Below, piece after piece: positions 16,668-26,065 of a stretch of 64,000 nt of DNA. Each line of letters opens with the position of its first letter. Within the stretch, counting starts at the first letter, position 1. A program made the position numbers and the translations under genes. The stretch covers positions 1-64,000 of the forward strand of contig NZ_JACJJL010000013.1 of assembly GCF_016899955.1 (NCBI RefSeq), read 5' to 3'. The notes below the pieces were generated by a model. The model was not told the origin of the DNA. It was given only the letters and a program-made list of their open reading frames with translations, and ran no database searches. The DNA comes from Marseilla massiliensis. Its GTDB lineage: Bacteria > Bacteroidota > Bacteroidia > Bacteroidales > Bacteroidaceae.

Positions 16668-19600
16668 TATTGTTACGACAAAAGGCTCCGTGTGGCTGTT
16701 GTGCCTATGGAGCCTTTTGCTTTTCTCAGCTTGTTCATGTGTCGATAGGCAGCAGGTAGACAGGCTGAATGATGCTTCTTATGCCTATCACTATCGAAAT
16801 CTTGATTCAGCAGAGGTATACGCACGCAGGGCATACGGCTTGTCGGGCAAGTATGGCGACGGCAAGGCCGAAGCCATTAACAACCTGGCTTTTGTCCATA
16901 TCATGCGCATGGAGTATGCCGAGGCGACAGAATTGCTCGACGGAGTAGAGAAGTGTACCGACAACCAGGTAGAACTGCTTGTCTCCGACGTGTTGCGTAT
17001 GCGTATACGCCAGCGGAAGTCAGACAACCGAAGCTTTTATGACAGCAGGGAGAGTGCCAGGGCGCGGCTGCTCAGAATCAACGAAGAGCGAGACCAGTTG
17101 GATTCGCGCCTGCAGCGCCGTTTGCTGTATGCCGAGGTAGAGTATGCCATAGTCAGTTCGGCATATTACTATTATGTAGGCTTGGACAGCCTTGCTGCCA
17201 ATGCCTTGCTATACGTGGATGCAGACGAGGTGATGCACAACGACACTGCCCAATACCTGAACTACCTGTACAACATAGGCTCGGGCGGAATCATTGTGGA
17301 GCCAACGGCAGAGCAGACTCGCAGCAAGGAGTTCGACTGCCTTTGGGAGTGCTACGTCATAGCGTCGCAGAACGGTTATGATTTCTTTCTGGCAAATTCG
17401 CTCGAAGCAATGTCAGAGCTGATGTTGGAGTCGGAGTCAAATGCCGACTCGCCGTCGGTAGGACAGTTGTTTGCCGAATATATTGGGTCTGACGACGACA
17501 TAATGCCTGTTGAACTGGCCGAAGAGTCGCAGCGGTTGTTTGCTTCTTACGGAGATGTTTACCAGGTTGCGGGGGCTTATCGTACCATGGCATCGTGCTA
17601 TATTGCCGATGACGACTACCAGTCGGCACTGTCCTGCCTTGAGGCATCGTTGGCCAACCAGCAAATACAGCAGGCGCCCGACCTCGTGGCGAGCATCCGC
17701 GAGCAGCTGAGCATAGTCTATTCAGGCCTCGACGACAAGCCGGCAAGCGACTACAACCGCAACATCTACCTCGATTTGCAGGAGCAGACCAGGCAAGACC
17801 GGTATATGGAGTCGCGTGCCGGCATGTTAAGTCAAACGGTAGAGCAGCTAAATGTGATGATTGTTGCGGTAATCTTTGCCATTGCGCTGCTGTTGGTAAT
17901 GCTATGGCTGTTTGACCATCTGTATCGCAGAAAGAAGGCCCGTGGCAGTATTGACGAACTGTTGGTGCCATTGCGTGAGTGGCATGAGCGCCAGTCGGTG
18001 CAGATGGAGGAACTGCGCCGAAAGCGTGAGGCCATCGACGAGGAGAAGCAAGTGTGCCTGCTGCGCAGGAAAGAGTATGCCCGCCAGAACATAGAGAACC
18101 GTGCAAAGCTGTCGCTCGTAGGTGCCGTAGTGCCGTTCATAGACCGCATAATCAACGAGCTCGACCATCTGTCAAGCCGTTGCGAGCCATTGCCCGTGCG
18201 TGAGGGGCGCTACACTTACGTGTCCGAGCTGGCCTACAAGATAAATGAATACAACGATGTGCTTACCCATTGGATACAGTTGCGGCGCGGACAGTTGAGC
18301 CTGCACATTGAAAGCTTTTCGCTGATGCCGCTGTTCGCCTTGGTGGGCAAGAGCCGCACGGCCTTTGCCATGAACGGCATAGAGCTTTGCGTGAAGGATA
18401 CCGACCTCGTGGTCAAGGCCGACAAGACACTCACCCTCTTCATGGTCAACACGCTGGCCGACAACGCCCGCAAGTTCACCGGGCGTGGGGGAAGGGTCGT
18501 TATTGAGGCCGCCGACCGCGGCAACCTTGTCGAAGTGTCGGTCAAGGATAACGGTTGCGGCATTGCCGAAGACAAGTTGGGGCATATATTCGACTATAAG
18601 CTGCATGAAGGCCATGGCTTCGGGCTCATGAATTGTTGGGGAATAATGGAGAAATACCGTAAGGTAAGCCAGGCCTTCCACGACTGTACCATCAAGGCCG
18701 AGAGTGAACCCGGGCGCGGGAGCCGTTTCTCCTTCCTGCTGCCCAAGGGCAAGCTGCGCCAGTTGTGCGTTCTGGCCGCCCTCTTGCCGGCCGCCGTTGC
18801 CGGTGTCTGGGCTATCGGCCACCACGCCGGTAGGCCCGGTTCGAGGGCGGGGTCAGAGTTGTCTGTGGCTGCCGCATTTGCCGACAGCGCATACTTTTCA
18901 AACATCAGGGGAGACTACGCAATGGCCCTTGGCTACGCAGACTCTTGCATAAGCCACATCAACCGGCACTACAGCCAGGTAAGGCCCGGCGGCAGTCTGT
19001 GGATGCAACTGGTCGGGGCAACCCATGGGCTGCCGGCAGAGATATGCTGGTACCGTGACAGCGTGCCCACCAATTACAACATTATACTCGACATACGCAA
19101 CGAGAGTGCAGTGGCTTCGCTGGCGTTGCACGACTGGGAGGCATACCATTTCAACAACCGGTCTTACACTCAGCTCTTCAAGGAAATGTCTGCCGACAGC
19201 ACGCTTGCCGATTACTGCCGCATAATGTCGCAGTCGAAGGTCAACAAGACTATTGCCGTAATACTGCTGTCAATATTGCTTGCGATGATATTGCCGGCCT
19301 ATTACTTCATGTACTACAGGCACAGGCTTTACTACCGCTTCTGCGTAGAGCGCATAAAGTCGATAAATGAAATACTGCTCGGCGACTCTGACACGGCCGA
19401 GAAGCTAAGCCGTATGGAGTCGCTCGTCAGGGAGTCGTATCCCGACAGCCTCCAAGCCATTGTCAGCAAAATACAGGATGCCTTGACAAAGTCTATCGAG
19501 ACGGGTGAGAAGTGGCGCGCCGACATAGAACTGGCCGACGACGAGCTGCACCGCATTGAATACGAGGCAGACAATGTTTACGTGGCCAACTCGGTTCTTG

Positions 19601-20142
19601 ACAATTGCCTCTCGACGCTGAAACATGAGACCATGTATTACCCGAGCCGCATAAGCGCGCTGGTGGCCGGTCGCGATGCCAACCTTGAAGTGATGCGCGA
19701 GCTCGTGGCCTACTATCGCGAGATATACTCTACGCTCAGCCTGCAGGCCATGCGGCAGCTGGCCCACACCGGCCTGTCCATCGGGTCGGTGAGCGTGAGG
19801 CAACTGCTCGGCCCGTCGGTTGCCGATGTATGCGTGCTCGGCGACGTCGGGGCGCTCGAGTATATGTTCGAGATACTGCGCCGCCAGCAAGGCTTTGCTG
19901 GTGTCAGAGTCGGCGAAGATGCTGCCGACGGCCGCTACGTGGTGTTCGTAGTCAGCATATCCGGCGTCGAGCCCGGCAAGGTTGGGGCCATGTTCACACC
20001 TTCGGTAGACAACATCCCATACCTGGTGTGCCGGCAGATAGTGAGGGAGCATTCAGAGGCCACAGGCCGCAGGCGATGCGGCATGGCGGCCTTCCCTGCA
20101 GAGTGTGGGGTCGCCATCGAAATCACCCTGCCAAGGCGTTGA
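16639..20142 (+). CDS. Large TPR sensor histidine kinase with C-terminal DUF5113-like half
   Basis: About 1167 residues. Order: lipoprotein-like signal (LLLFSACSC), TPR-type helical repeats (about 40-390; [26 protein letters not shown]), TM at ~405-428, coiled coil, HATPase_c domain (N-box [12 protein letters not shown] ~605, G1 [12 protein letters not shown]2 GHGFGLMNC), then a second membrane segment ~705-725, another sensor-like region and TM ~870-892, and a helical C-terminal domain. No clear phospho-acceptor His box is visible. From memory this resembles Bacteroidales kinases annotated DUF5112/DUF5113. The start is uncertain: the longest frame begins with TTG at 16639 inside eda; GTG at 16690 would still leave a lipobox but few positive residues. 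The response-regulator gene follows, so the two form a two-component pair. Confidence 0.8.
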   Translation: MVILLRHAHNIVTTKGSVWLLCLWSLLLFSACSCVDRQQVDRLNDASYAYHYRNLDSAEVYARRAYGLSGKYGDGKAEAINNLAFVHIMRMEYAEATELLDGVEKCTDNQVELLVSDVLRMRIRQRKSDNRSFYDSRESARARLLRINEERDQLDSRLQRRLLYAEVEYAIVSSAYYYYVGLDSLAANALLYVDADEVMHNDTAQYLNYLYNIGSGGIIVEPTAEQTRSKEFDCLWECYVIASQNGYDFFLANSLEAMSELMLESESNADSPSVGQLFAEYIGSDDDIMPVELAEESQRLFASYGDVYQVAGAYRTMASCYIADDDYQSALSCLEASLANQQIQQAPDLVASIREQLSIVYSGLDDKPASDYNRNIYLDLQEQTRQDRYMESRAGMLSQTVEQLNVMIVAVIFAIALLLVMLWLFDHLYRRKKARGSIDELLVPLREWHERQSVQMEELRRKREAIDEEKQVCLLRRKEYARQNIENRAKLSLVGAVVPFIDRIINELDHLSSRCEPLPVREGRYTYVSELAYKINEYNDVLTHWIQLRRGQLSLHIESFSLMPLFALVGKSRTAFAMNGIELCVKDTDLVVKADKTLTLFMVNTLADNARKFTGRGGRVVIEAADRGNLVEVSVKDNGCGIAEDKLGHIFDYKLHEGHGFGLMNCWGIMEKYRKVSQAFHDCTIKAESEPGRGSRFSFLLPKGKLRQLCVLAALLPAAVAGVWAIGHHAGRPGSRAGSELSVAAAFADSAYFSNIRGDYAMALGYADSCISHINRHYSQVRPGGSLWMQLVGATHGLPAEICWYRDSVPTNYNIILDIRNESAVASLALHDWEAYHFNNRSYTQLFKEMSADSTLADYCRIMSQSKVNKTIAVILLSILLAMILPAYYFMYYRHRLYYRFCVERIKSINEILLGDSDTAEKLSRMESLVRESYPDSLQAIVSKIQDALTKSIETGEKWRADIELADDELHRIEYEADNVYVANSVLDNCLSTLKHETMYYPSRISALVAGRDANLEVMRELVAYYREIYSTLSLQAMRQLAHTGLSIGSVSVRQLLGPSVADVCVLGDVGALEYMFEILRRQQGFAGVRVGEDAADGRYVVFVVSISGVEPGKVGAMFTPSVDNIPYLVCRQIVREHSEATGRRRCGMAAFPAECGVAIEITLPRR
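16680..16718 (+). terminator. Terminator-like hairpin after eda, inside the next gene's start region
   Basis: A perfect 10-bp inverted repeat AAAAGGCTCC (16680-16689) / GGAGCCTTTT (16709-16718), 19-base loop, ending in TTTTGCTTTT. It overlaps the predicted signal-peptide codons of the sensor-kinase gene, so it could attenuate read-through into that gene. Confidence 0.6.
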
Positions 20143-20260
20143 GCCAAGCAGGCGCTGGCGCTGCTGCACTTTTGTGCCGCCATGCTGCAGGTGGCGCGGT
20201 TGAAAATAGGCTACACAGCAGGTTGCATTGGCAGTACCGGCAATGGCTGGTGGGCGGGAA

Positions 20261-20348
20261 GGGCCGTTTGGCCCGCCAGGACGGGCCGTATGGCGCCCTA
20301 ATACGGGCGATTTTGCAATGCAGGATGCCCCGTTTGGCAAATGGCTGT
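20261..20348 (+). repeat. 22-bp repeat array B (four units)
   Basis: Cores at 20261 (GGGCCGTTT), 20283 (GGGCCGTAT), 20305 (GGGCGATTT) and 20327 (GCCCCGTTT), exactly 22 bases apart. It fills the middle of the 326-base gap between the sensor kinase and its response regulator; nothing else is seen in that gap. Confidence 0.75.
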
Positions 20349-20468
20349 GGCCCAGACCGATAGGCATCGAGGTAGATGTGGCGAATAATTTTTACATAAA
20401 TGCCGGGTTCCGAGGCCTTTGGTGGCATAGCCGGCGCACAATTATCAACAAGTAATATAAATGCGAAG

Positions 20469-21194
20469 ATGGACAGATTTAGTGTTATAATAGTAGAAGA
20501 CGTGCCGTTGGAGCTCAAGGGCACCGAGGGAATACTGCGTACCGACATACCCGAGGCCGACGTCATAGGCACGGCCGACAGCGAACCCGGCTACTGGCAG
20601 TTGGTGAAAAGGCAGCAGCCCGACTTAGTGTTGCTCGACTTGGGGCTCAACGGCTCTACCACCATAGGTGTGGAGATATGCCGCCGCACGAAAGAACTGT
20701 ACCGCAACGTGAAGATACTCATATTTACAGGCGAGATACTCAACGAGAAACTGTGGGTCGACGTGCTCGATGCAGGGGCCGACGGCATCATACTCAAGAG
20801 CGGTGAACTGCTCACACGGTCTGATGTGCGCAGCGTCATGGAGGGCAAGCGGCTGGTGTTCAACGAGCCAATATTGCAGCGGATAGTTGAGCGTTTCAAG
20901 GAGACGGTCAGCAAGCAGGTGGCAAAGCAGGAAGCCGTGGTAGACTGCGAGATTGACGAGTACGACGAGCGCTTCCTGCGACATTTGGCTTTGGGCTACA
21001 CCAAGGAGCAGATAGCGGGCCTTAGGCGCATGCCTTTTGGGGTAAAGAGCTTGGAAAAACGCCAGAACGACTTGGTGCAACGGCTCTTTCCCAACGGCAA
21101 CGGCGGTGCCAATGTCAATGCCACGCGCCTGGTGGTCAGGGCCATCGAACTGGGCATTATCGACATCGACAACCTGCACCCCGATGAAGACTAA
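20469..21194 (+). CDS. Response regulator with LuxR-like output domain
   Basis: A 241-residue regulator. The receiver domain begins at once (FSVIIVEDVPLEL) and carries the phospho-acceptor Asp57 in LVLLDLGLNG. The C-terminal part (YDERFLRHLALGYTKEQIAGLRRMPFGVKSLEKRQNDLVQRLF, split across two helices) has the layout of a LuxR/NarL-type helix-turn-helix. The ATG at 20469 removes 23 non-conserved in-frame upstream codons and puts the acidic pocket (ED) at residues 10-11. Its kinase partner is the gene upstream, separated by repeat array B. The next gene starts inside its 3' end (11-base overlap). Confidence 0.88.
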   Translation: MDRFSVIIVEDVPLELKGTEGILRTDIPEADVIGTADSEPGYWQLVKRQQPDLVLLDLGLNGSTTIGVEICRRTKELYRNVKILIFTGEILNEKLWVDVLDAGADGIILKSGELLTRSDVRSVMEGKRLVFNEPILQRIVERFKETVSKQVAKQEAVVDCEIDEYDERFLRHLALGYTKEQIAGLRRMPFGVKSLEKRQNDLVQRLFPNGNGGANVNATRLVVRAIELGIIDIDNLHPDED

Positions 21195-21813
21195 GGTGTT
21201 GCCATACGCGGCCTTGGCCCTGTTCGTGGCCGAGATGCTGCTCTGCCTGGTCTCGTGGATTGTCAGCGTGCTGCTGCCCGAGAGCGGCGTGCGCAGCGCA
21301 TTCAGCGGCGAAGGGATAAGGTGGCTGATGGGGCATTATGCCGAATTCCTGGCCTCGCCGCTCCTGGCGTGGCTCTTGCTGCTGTCGATGGCTTACGGTA
21401 CTTGCCGCGGCAGCGGCATCGGACGGCTGTTGGCGCCGGGCCGTGCCATCCGTTACCGCGAGCGCATAGCCGTCGTCACGGCCCTGTGCACGGCCGTGGT
21501 CTATCTGGGTGTCGTCGCTTTGCTGTCGTTGATACCCCATGCCGTGCTCCTGAGCGCCACAGGGCGGCTCTTCCCTTCTCCGTTCGCTTCGGCCCTGGTT
21601 CCGTTGGTTTGCTTCGGCACAATACTTGTCTCGGTGGTCTACGGCGTGGTGTCGGGGGCGTTTGTATCGGTGTCTGGAGTCTACAGGTCGTTGGTTTTGG
21701 GTATAAGCAAAGCCTCCGCGCTGTTCCTGTTCTATTTGTTGTTAATCCAATTGTATTATACACTGTGTTTTGCCTTCCTGCAAAACACCAACTATTGGGT
21801 ATTGTGGATGTGA
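21184..21813 (+). CDS. Multi-pass membrane protein of unknown function
   Basis: A 209-residue very hydrophobic protein with five or so predicted membrane helices (around residues 7-30, 56-77, 95-120, 135-160, 175-200). The segment FLASPLLAWLLLLSMAYG and a basic loop GRAIRYRERIAV are the most distinctive parts. I half-recall similar short proteins being labelled AbgT-like in Bacteroidales but cannot confirm that. The ATG at 21184 lies inside the end of the response-regulator gene (11-base overlap), so the two are translationally coupled and this protein may work with the two-component system. Confidence 0.7.
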   Translation: MKTKVLPYAALALFVAEMLLCLVSWIVSVLLPESGVRSAFSGEGIRWLMGHYAEFLASPLLAWLLLLSMAYGTCRGSGIGRLLAPGRAIRYRERIAVVTALCTAVVYLGVVALLSLIPHAVLLSATGRLFPSPFASALVPLVCFGTILVSVVYGVVSGAFVSVSGVYRSLVLGISKASALFLFYLLLIQLYYTLCFAFLQNTNYWVLWM

Positions 21814-21832
21814 GCGTTTTGCCCTAACTTTG
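21802..21832 (+). promoter_or_regulatory. Flavodoxin promoter
   Basis: TTG (21802-21804), 20-base spacer, TAACTTTG (21825-21832), 41 bases before the ATG. The -33 element lies inside the last codons of the upstream membrane-protein gene. Confidence 0.65.
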
Positions 21833-21872
21833 CAACCGTAAAAAGGAACATTAACCAATAGACAGAATAGAG

Positions 21873-22367
21873 ATGAATAAGACAATTGTTATTTACGGCT
21901 CGTCTACCGGCACGTGCCAGTCTATCGCAGAGAAGATAGCAAGCAAGCTCAAGGTAGAGGCCATCGACGTGCAGACGCTGGATGCGGGCGTGGTCGATTC
22001 ATACGACAACCTGATAATAGGCACGTCGACATGGGGTGCGGGCGAACTCCAGGACGATTGGTACGATGGTCTGAAATTGCTTCAGGGCGCCAACCTCTCG
22101 GGCAAGACCATCGCAATATTTGGTTGCGGCGATTGCGAGTCGTATGGCGATACATTCGTTAGTGCCATGGGCGAGTTGTATAATGGCCTGAAGGGCAGCG
22201 GTGCCGCCTTCATCGGGCGTGTGCCCACCGCCGGCTACAATTTTTCAGACAGCGAGGCGGTGGTCGACGGCGAGTTTGTGGGCCTTGCCCTCGACGACGT
22301 CAACGAAGAAGACAAGACCGACGAGCGCATTGACGCATGGATAGAAAGCATAAAAGATAAACTCTGA
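21873..22367 (+). CDS. fldA: Flavodoxin (long-chain)
   Basis: A 164-residue FMN-binding electron carrier. The phosphate loop IYGSSTGTCQSIAEKI (residues 6-21) is the T/S-x-T-G-x-T signature, with Cys in place of the last Thr/Asn. The FMN-ring loops are GTSTWGAGELQDDWYD (about 50-65) and FGCGDCESYGDTFVSAMG (about 83-100). The ~20-residue insertion typical of long-chain flavodoxins is present. It has its own promoter and terminator, so it is monocistronic; it can substitute for ferredoxin in pyruvate or nitrogen metabolism under low iron. Confidence 0.95.
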   Translation: MNKTIVIYGSSTGTCQSIAEKIASKLKVEAIDVQTLDAGVVDSYDNLIIGTSTWGAGELQDDWYDGLKLLQGANLSGKTIAIFGCGDCESYGDTFVSAMGELYNGLKGSGAAFIGRVPTAGYNFSDSEAVVDGEFVGLALDDVNEEDKTDERIDAWIESIKDKL

Positions 22368-22415
22368 TCTCCCGACTTTGAGATTCATAAAGTATTTGTT
22401 TAGTTTTAATGATAT

Positions 22416-22441
22416 GGAGACAGGCTGTGAAGTCTGTCTCC
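22416..22441 (+). terminator. Flavodoxin terminator
   Basis: Stem GGAGACAG (22416-22423) / CTGTCTCC (22434-22441), extendable by three pairs including a G-U, followed by GTTGTTTTCG. Confidence 0.7.
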
Positions 22442-22512
22442 GTTGTTTTCGTTAAATTATCCCCCAAGGCGATTTTCTGCCCTTAAAGGTCACCACATTG
22501 CGATATTATTAT

Positions 22513-22520
22513 TACTTTTG
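22513..22520 (+). promoter_or_regulatory. -7 box (TACTTTTG) for the 2-epimerase homologue
   Basis: TACTTTTG lies 37 bases before the ATG at 22557. The nearest TTG (22498) is too close (12 bases) to be a standard -33 element. Confidence 0.5.
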
Positions 22521-22556
22521 TAAACCGAAACAGTGTGTAAATTTAACTGACAAGAT

Positions 22557-23648
22557 ATGCAAAACATTTGTATCGTAGCAGGTGCCCGCCCTAATTTCAT
22601 AAAGGTGGCACCCATCATGTGGGCAATAAACAACGCCAGGCAGAATGGCCTTGACATCAGTTTCAGGCTCGTGTACACAGGCCGCAGCGATGACCCCACG
22701 CTCGAGCAGACGTTGTTCGCCGACCTTCAAATATCGCAGCCCGATGTGTATCTCGGAGTGGATTGCGACAGCCTCAACGAGCTCACGGGCCGGGTAATGG
22801 CCGAGTTTGAGCGGTATCTTGCCGCCAACAAGACCGATGTGGTGATAGTGGTCGACGATTTGGCCTCTACCATGGCCGTTGCCATTGTTACAAAGAAGTG
22901 TGGCGTCAGGCTTGCCCACCTCGTGGCAGGCACGCGTTCGTTTGACATCAACATGCCAAAAGAAATCAACAGGCTTGTCATCGATGGCCTGAGCGACTAC
23001 CTCTTTACCGCCGGGGCCGGCTCGAGCAGCATAGTAACGCGCGAGGGAGTCGCCATGTCGCAGATTTACATGGTGGGAAACATACTCATGGACACGCTCC
23101 GCTTCAACCATTCACGCTTGCGCCGGCCAGCTGTCATAGACAGCCTGGGCATATCCGAAGGCCGGTATTTGCTGTTCACGCTGAACCGCAAGGCATTGCT
23201 TTCCGATGAAGGCAAGTTGAAACGCATGCTCGTTGCCATGGTCGATGCGGCCGGAGATGTGCCCGTTGTTGCACCTCTGCGCAAGCCGGCGTCTGATGTT
23301 GTGGCCGGGTTTGGGCTGCCGTCAGGGTCTTTCTTTGCCATCGAGCCGTTGCCATACCTTGAGTTCGGCTATCTCTCGGCCCATGCCATGGGCATCGTAA
23401 CCGACTCGGGCAATGTGGCGGAAGAGGCAACTTTCAACAACATACCGTGCGCAACGCTCAACAGTTACACCGAGCACATCGAGACGGTGAGCCAGGGTTC
23501 AAACGTGCTTGTGGGCGAAGATGCCGTCAGGCTGGGCCAGGCCGTCGGCGAAATGGTGGCCGGCAAGTGGAAGAAATGCTCACTGCCAGACCGTTGGGAC
23601 GGCAGGACGGCCGAGCGCATAGTGAGGATTCTGGCAGAGATGAAATAG
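22557..23648 (+). CDS. Divergent UDP-N-acetylglucosamine 2-epimerase-family protein
   Basis: A 363-residue protein with the WecB fold: AGARPNFIKVAPIMWAI at the start, a second strand VVIVVDDLAST where WecB has VQGDT, EINRLVIDGLSDYLFT, MVGNILMD, and the UDP-binding end VTDSGNVAEEATFNNIPCATL. The canonical VEAGLR is here LVAGTRS and the T-x-HRREN motif is TLNRKALL, so a Glu and a His considered catalytic in WecB are not conserved. Function may therefore differ from simple GlcNAc/ManNAc interconversion. The gene is isolated from any polysaccharide cluster, with its own promoter and a strong terminator. Confidence 0.8.
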   Translation: MQNICIVAGARPNFIKVAPIMWAINNARQNGLDISFRLVYTGRSDDPTLEQTLFADLQISQPDVYLGVDCDSLNELTGRVMAEFERYLAANKTDVVIVVDDLASTMAVAIVTKKCGVRLAHLVAGTRSFDINMPKEINRLVIDGLSDYLFTAGAGSSSIVTREGVAMSQIYMVGNILMDTLRFNHSRLRRPAVIDSLGISEGRYLLFTLNRKALLSDEGKLKRMLVAMVDAAGDVPVVAPLRKPASDVVAGFGLPSGSFFAIEPLPYLEFGYLSAHAMGIVTDSGNVAEEATFNNIPCATLNSYTEHIETVSQGSNVLVGEDAVRLGQAVGEMVAGKWKKCSLPDRWDGRTAERIVRILAEMK

Positions 23649-23675
23649 TGGGTGGCTGCCATGGCGGCCCGTCCT

Positions 23676-23706
23676 GAGCCGCCCTGCCATGCCGGCAGGG
23701 CGGCTC
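23676..23706 (+). terminator. Terminator after the 2-epimerase homologue
   Basis: A perfect 13-bp stem (23676-23688 / 23694-23706) around loop ATGCC, followed by CTTTG. It isolates the gene from the cobalamin operon. Confidence 0.7.
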
Positions 23707-23778
23707 CTTTGTACGTTCAAATATGCTGTCGCGGCTAATGTTTTGCCCATATCATTTCATTATGTGGAATAAAATGCT

Positions 23779-23786
23779 TAACTTTG
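23779..23786 (+). promoter_or_regulatory. -7 box (TAACTTTG) of the cobalamin operon
   Basis: TAACTTTG lies about 9 bases before the first conserved riboswitch nucleotides, so the aptamer begins almost at the transcript start. Confidence 0.6.
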
Positions 23787-23794
23787 CCACCGCA

Positions 23795-24005
23795 ATAGGT
23801 TCACTATAGACTGTGATTAAAATGGGAACAGGGTGAGAATCCCCGACAGTCCCGCTGCTGTGATTTGTCCTTATTGGTCACAAACAACAATGTCACTGAC
23901 TGCATCTAAGCCAATCGGGAAGACGTTTGTGTCCGGACATTAAGTCAGAAGACCTGCCATTGCGGAGTTGTTCTTCATCAATGCCTCGCGGAAAAGGCTT
24001 GTGAA
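23795..24005 (+). ncRNA. Cobalamin (adenosylcobalamin-type) riboswitch
   Basis: The conserved segments appear in order: ATAGGTT near the start, AAAATGGGAACAGGGTGAGAA, TCCCCGACAGTCCCGCTGCTGTGA, GCCAATCGGGAAGACG, and the B12 box AAGTCAGAAGACCTGCC (23942-23958). The expression platform continues to just before the btuB ATG at 24033, where a B12-bound kissing loop would hide the ribosome-binding region. It predicts repression of the whole downstream transport operon by cobalamin. Exact ends are approximate. Confidence 0.93.
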
Positions 24006-24032
24006 GAGAATCAATTATTTCCTTTTGTTGGG

Positions 24033-26039
24033 ATGAGAATATACGTGTTGGCATTTATGAGTGCCGCCATATCTTGCTGCTATTCGCAGGAACACGCACA
24101 CGGGAGGCTCGACAGCGTCCAGCATGTGCGTGAAGTGGTGGTCGTGTCAAAGCCTTCCGGGCGCGATGTCGTACCAGCCCAGCGCCTCAACGGAGAGCAG
24201 CTGGAGCGGCTTGGCAGCTATTCGGTGGCCGATGCCATGAGATATTTCTCCGGCATACAGATTAAAGACTATGGCGGGGTGGGCGGAATAAAGACCATAA
24301 ACGTGAGGAGCATGGGCAGCAGTCACCTCGGGGTGTATTACGACGGGGTGGAGTTGGGCAATGCGCAGAACGGCCAGGTAGACCTCGGACAGTTCTCTTT
24401 GGACAACGTCGAGGAGATTGCGCTGTACAACGGGCAGAAGAGTGCCATCTTCCAACCGGCCAGCGACTTCGGCAATGCTGGCTCGGTGTACATACGCACA
24501 AAGGCCCCGAGCTTTGCCGCCGGCAAGCCCTACAACCTCAAGACGAAGGTAAAGTACGGGTCGAGTGGCGAAGTGTGGAGCTTCTCGTCGCTCTACGAGC
24601 AGCGCCTGTCGAGTGCCGTCAGCTCGTCGGTGAGCGTCGGGGCACTGACGGCGACGGGCAAATACAAGTTCCGTTACAGGCGCAGCAACACCGACGGGAC
24701 AACGGCCTACGACACCACTGCCGTGCGCCAGAACGGCGACATGTGGGCCATCAGGGCCGAGGCCAACCTGTATGGGATGATGAATGGCGGCAACTGGATG
24801 TTCAAGGCCTACACATACAACTCGGAAAGAGGCATACCCGGCGCCATTGTAAACAACGTATGGCGGCGCGGGGAGCGCCAGTGGGACCACAACACCTTCT
24901 TTCAGGGAAGCCTGCGGAAGGAATTCTCTGAGCGGTTCAGTTCGCGCCTGACGGCAAAATACGCTTATTATGATACGCACTATGTCAACAACGACACTAC
25001 GACCATGCTCATAGACAACTATTACAAGCAGCAGGAGGTGTATGTGTCGCTGGCCAATGTGTATGAGATACTGAAGGGTTGGAGCGCTTCGGTGAGCTAT
25101 GATTTCAAGTGGAACAAGCTCAATTCCGACCTGCGCAACTTTGTTTTCCCCCGCCGATACTCACATTACGTATCTGTGGCAACGGCCTACGACGGCAAGG
25201 TGGTGAAGGTGCAGGGCAGCCTGCTGGGCACGTTTGTGAAAGACAACGCCACAAACCAGGCCGGGCGTTCGGCTGTGAGCATGGTCACCCCGGCTGCGTT
25301 CGTAAGCGTTTACCCCTTTTCTTCGCCTGCGTTCGCATTGCGGGCGTTTGCAAAGAAAAGTTTCCGCATGCCCACGTTCAACGAACTCTACTATACCGAA
25401 GTGGGCAACGCGTCGCTCAAGCCCGAGACGGCCATACAGTACAACCTTGGCTTTGTGCTCTCAACAGACTCGGGGCCATCGTGGCTTGGCCGCCTCAGTT
25501 TGCAGGCCGACGGCTATTACAACACCGTCCACGACAAGGTAGTGGCCTATCCCAAGGGCCAGCAGTTCCGGTGGACCATGCTAAACCTCGGGCGGGTTCA
25601 TATAGCGGGAGTCGACGTGCAGGCTCAGGCCGACATCCGGCCGGCGCGCCATCTGGGCCTGTCTGCCCGTTTGCAGTACACATTCCAGCAAGCGCACGAC
25701 GTCACTTCGCCATCGCTGTCATATTACGAAGACCAGATTCCATATATACCAAGGCACAGCGGGTCGGCCATAATAGCCTTGAGCTACAAGGGGCTCGACT
25801 TTAATTACAGTTTCATTTACGTTGGCGAGCGTTACAGCCAGCAGGAAAACATACCCGTAAACCATGTCCAGCCATGGTATACAAGCGACTTGGGGCTGAC
25901 TTACAGGGTGCGTATCGGCAAGGTGGAGGCAAGGTTTGCTGTAGAGGTAAACAACCTGTTCAGCCAGGATTATGACGTGATACTCAACTATCCGATGCCA
26001 AAGCGCAATTATGCGGCGTCGGTTGAAATAACTATCTAA
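24033..26039 (+). CDS. btuB: TonB-dependent cobalamin receptor
   Basis: A 668-residue outer-membrane receptor. After a signal peptide (about residues 1-18) there is a possible TonB-box-like EVVVVSKP (about 33-40), the plug domain (SVADAMRYFSGIQIKDYGG, INVRSMGSSHLGVYYDGVELGNAQNG) and a 22-strand-type barrel ending in PMPKRNYAASVEITI with the hydrophobic C-terminal strand. It is small for a TonB receptor, consistent with BtuB, and lacks the carboxypeptidase-like N-domain of SusC proteins. Being the first gene after a cobalamin riboswitch and followed by a BtuG-like lipoprotein, assignment to vitamin B12 uptake is firm. Confidence 0.93.
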   Translation: MRIYVLAFMSAAISCCYSQEHAHGRLDSVQHVREVVVVSKPSGRDVVPAQRLNGEQLERLGSYSVADAMRYFSGIQIKDYGGVGGIKTINVRSMGSSHLGVYYDGVELGNAQNGQVDLGQFSLDNVEEIALYNGQKSAIFQPASDFGNAGSVYIRTKAPSFAAGKPYNLKTKVKYGSSGEVWSFSSLYEQRLSSAVSSSVSVGALTATGKYKFRYRRSNTDGTTAYDTTAVRQNGDMWAIRAEANLYGMMNGGNWMFKAYTYNSERGIPGAIVNNVWRRGERQWDHNTFFQGSLRKEFSERFSSRLTAKYAYYDTHYVNNDTTTMLIDNYYKQQEVYVSLANVYEILKGWSASVSYDFKWNKLNSDLRNFVFPRRYSHYVSVATAYDGKVVKVQGSLLGTFVKDNATNQAGRSAVSMVTPAAFVSVYPFSSPAFALRAFAKKSFRMPTFNELYYTEVGNASLKPETAIQYNLGFVLSTDSGPSWLGRLSLQADGYYNTVHDKVVAYPKGQQFRWTMLNLGRVHIAGVDVQAQADIRPARHLGLSARLQYTFQQAHDVTSPSLSYYEDQIPYIPRHSGSAIIALSYKGLDFNYSFIYVGERYSQQENIPVNHVQPWYTSDLGLTYRVRIGKVEARFAVEVNNLFSQDYDVILNYPMPKRNYAASVEITI

Positions 26040-26065
26040 TGTGGAATAAAGCATATAAATCTGTG

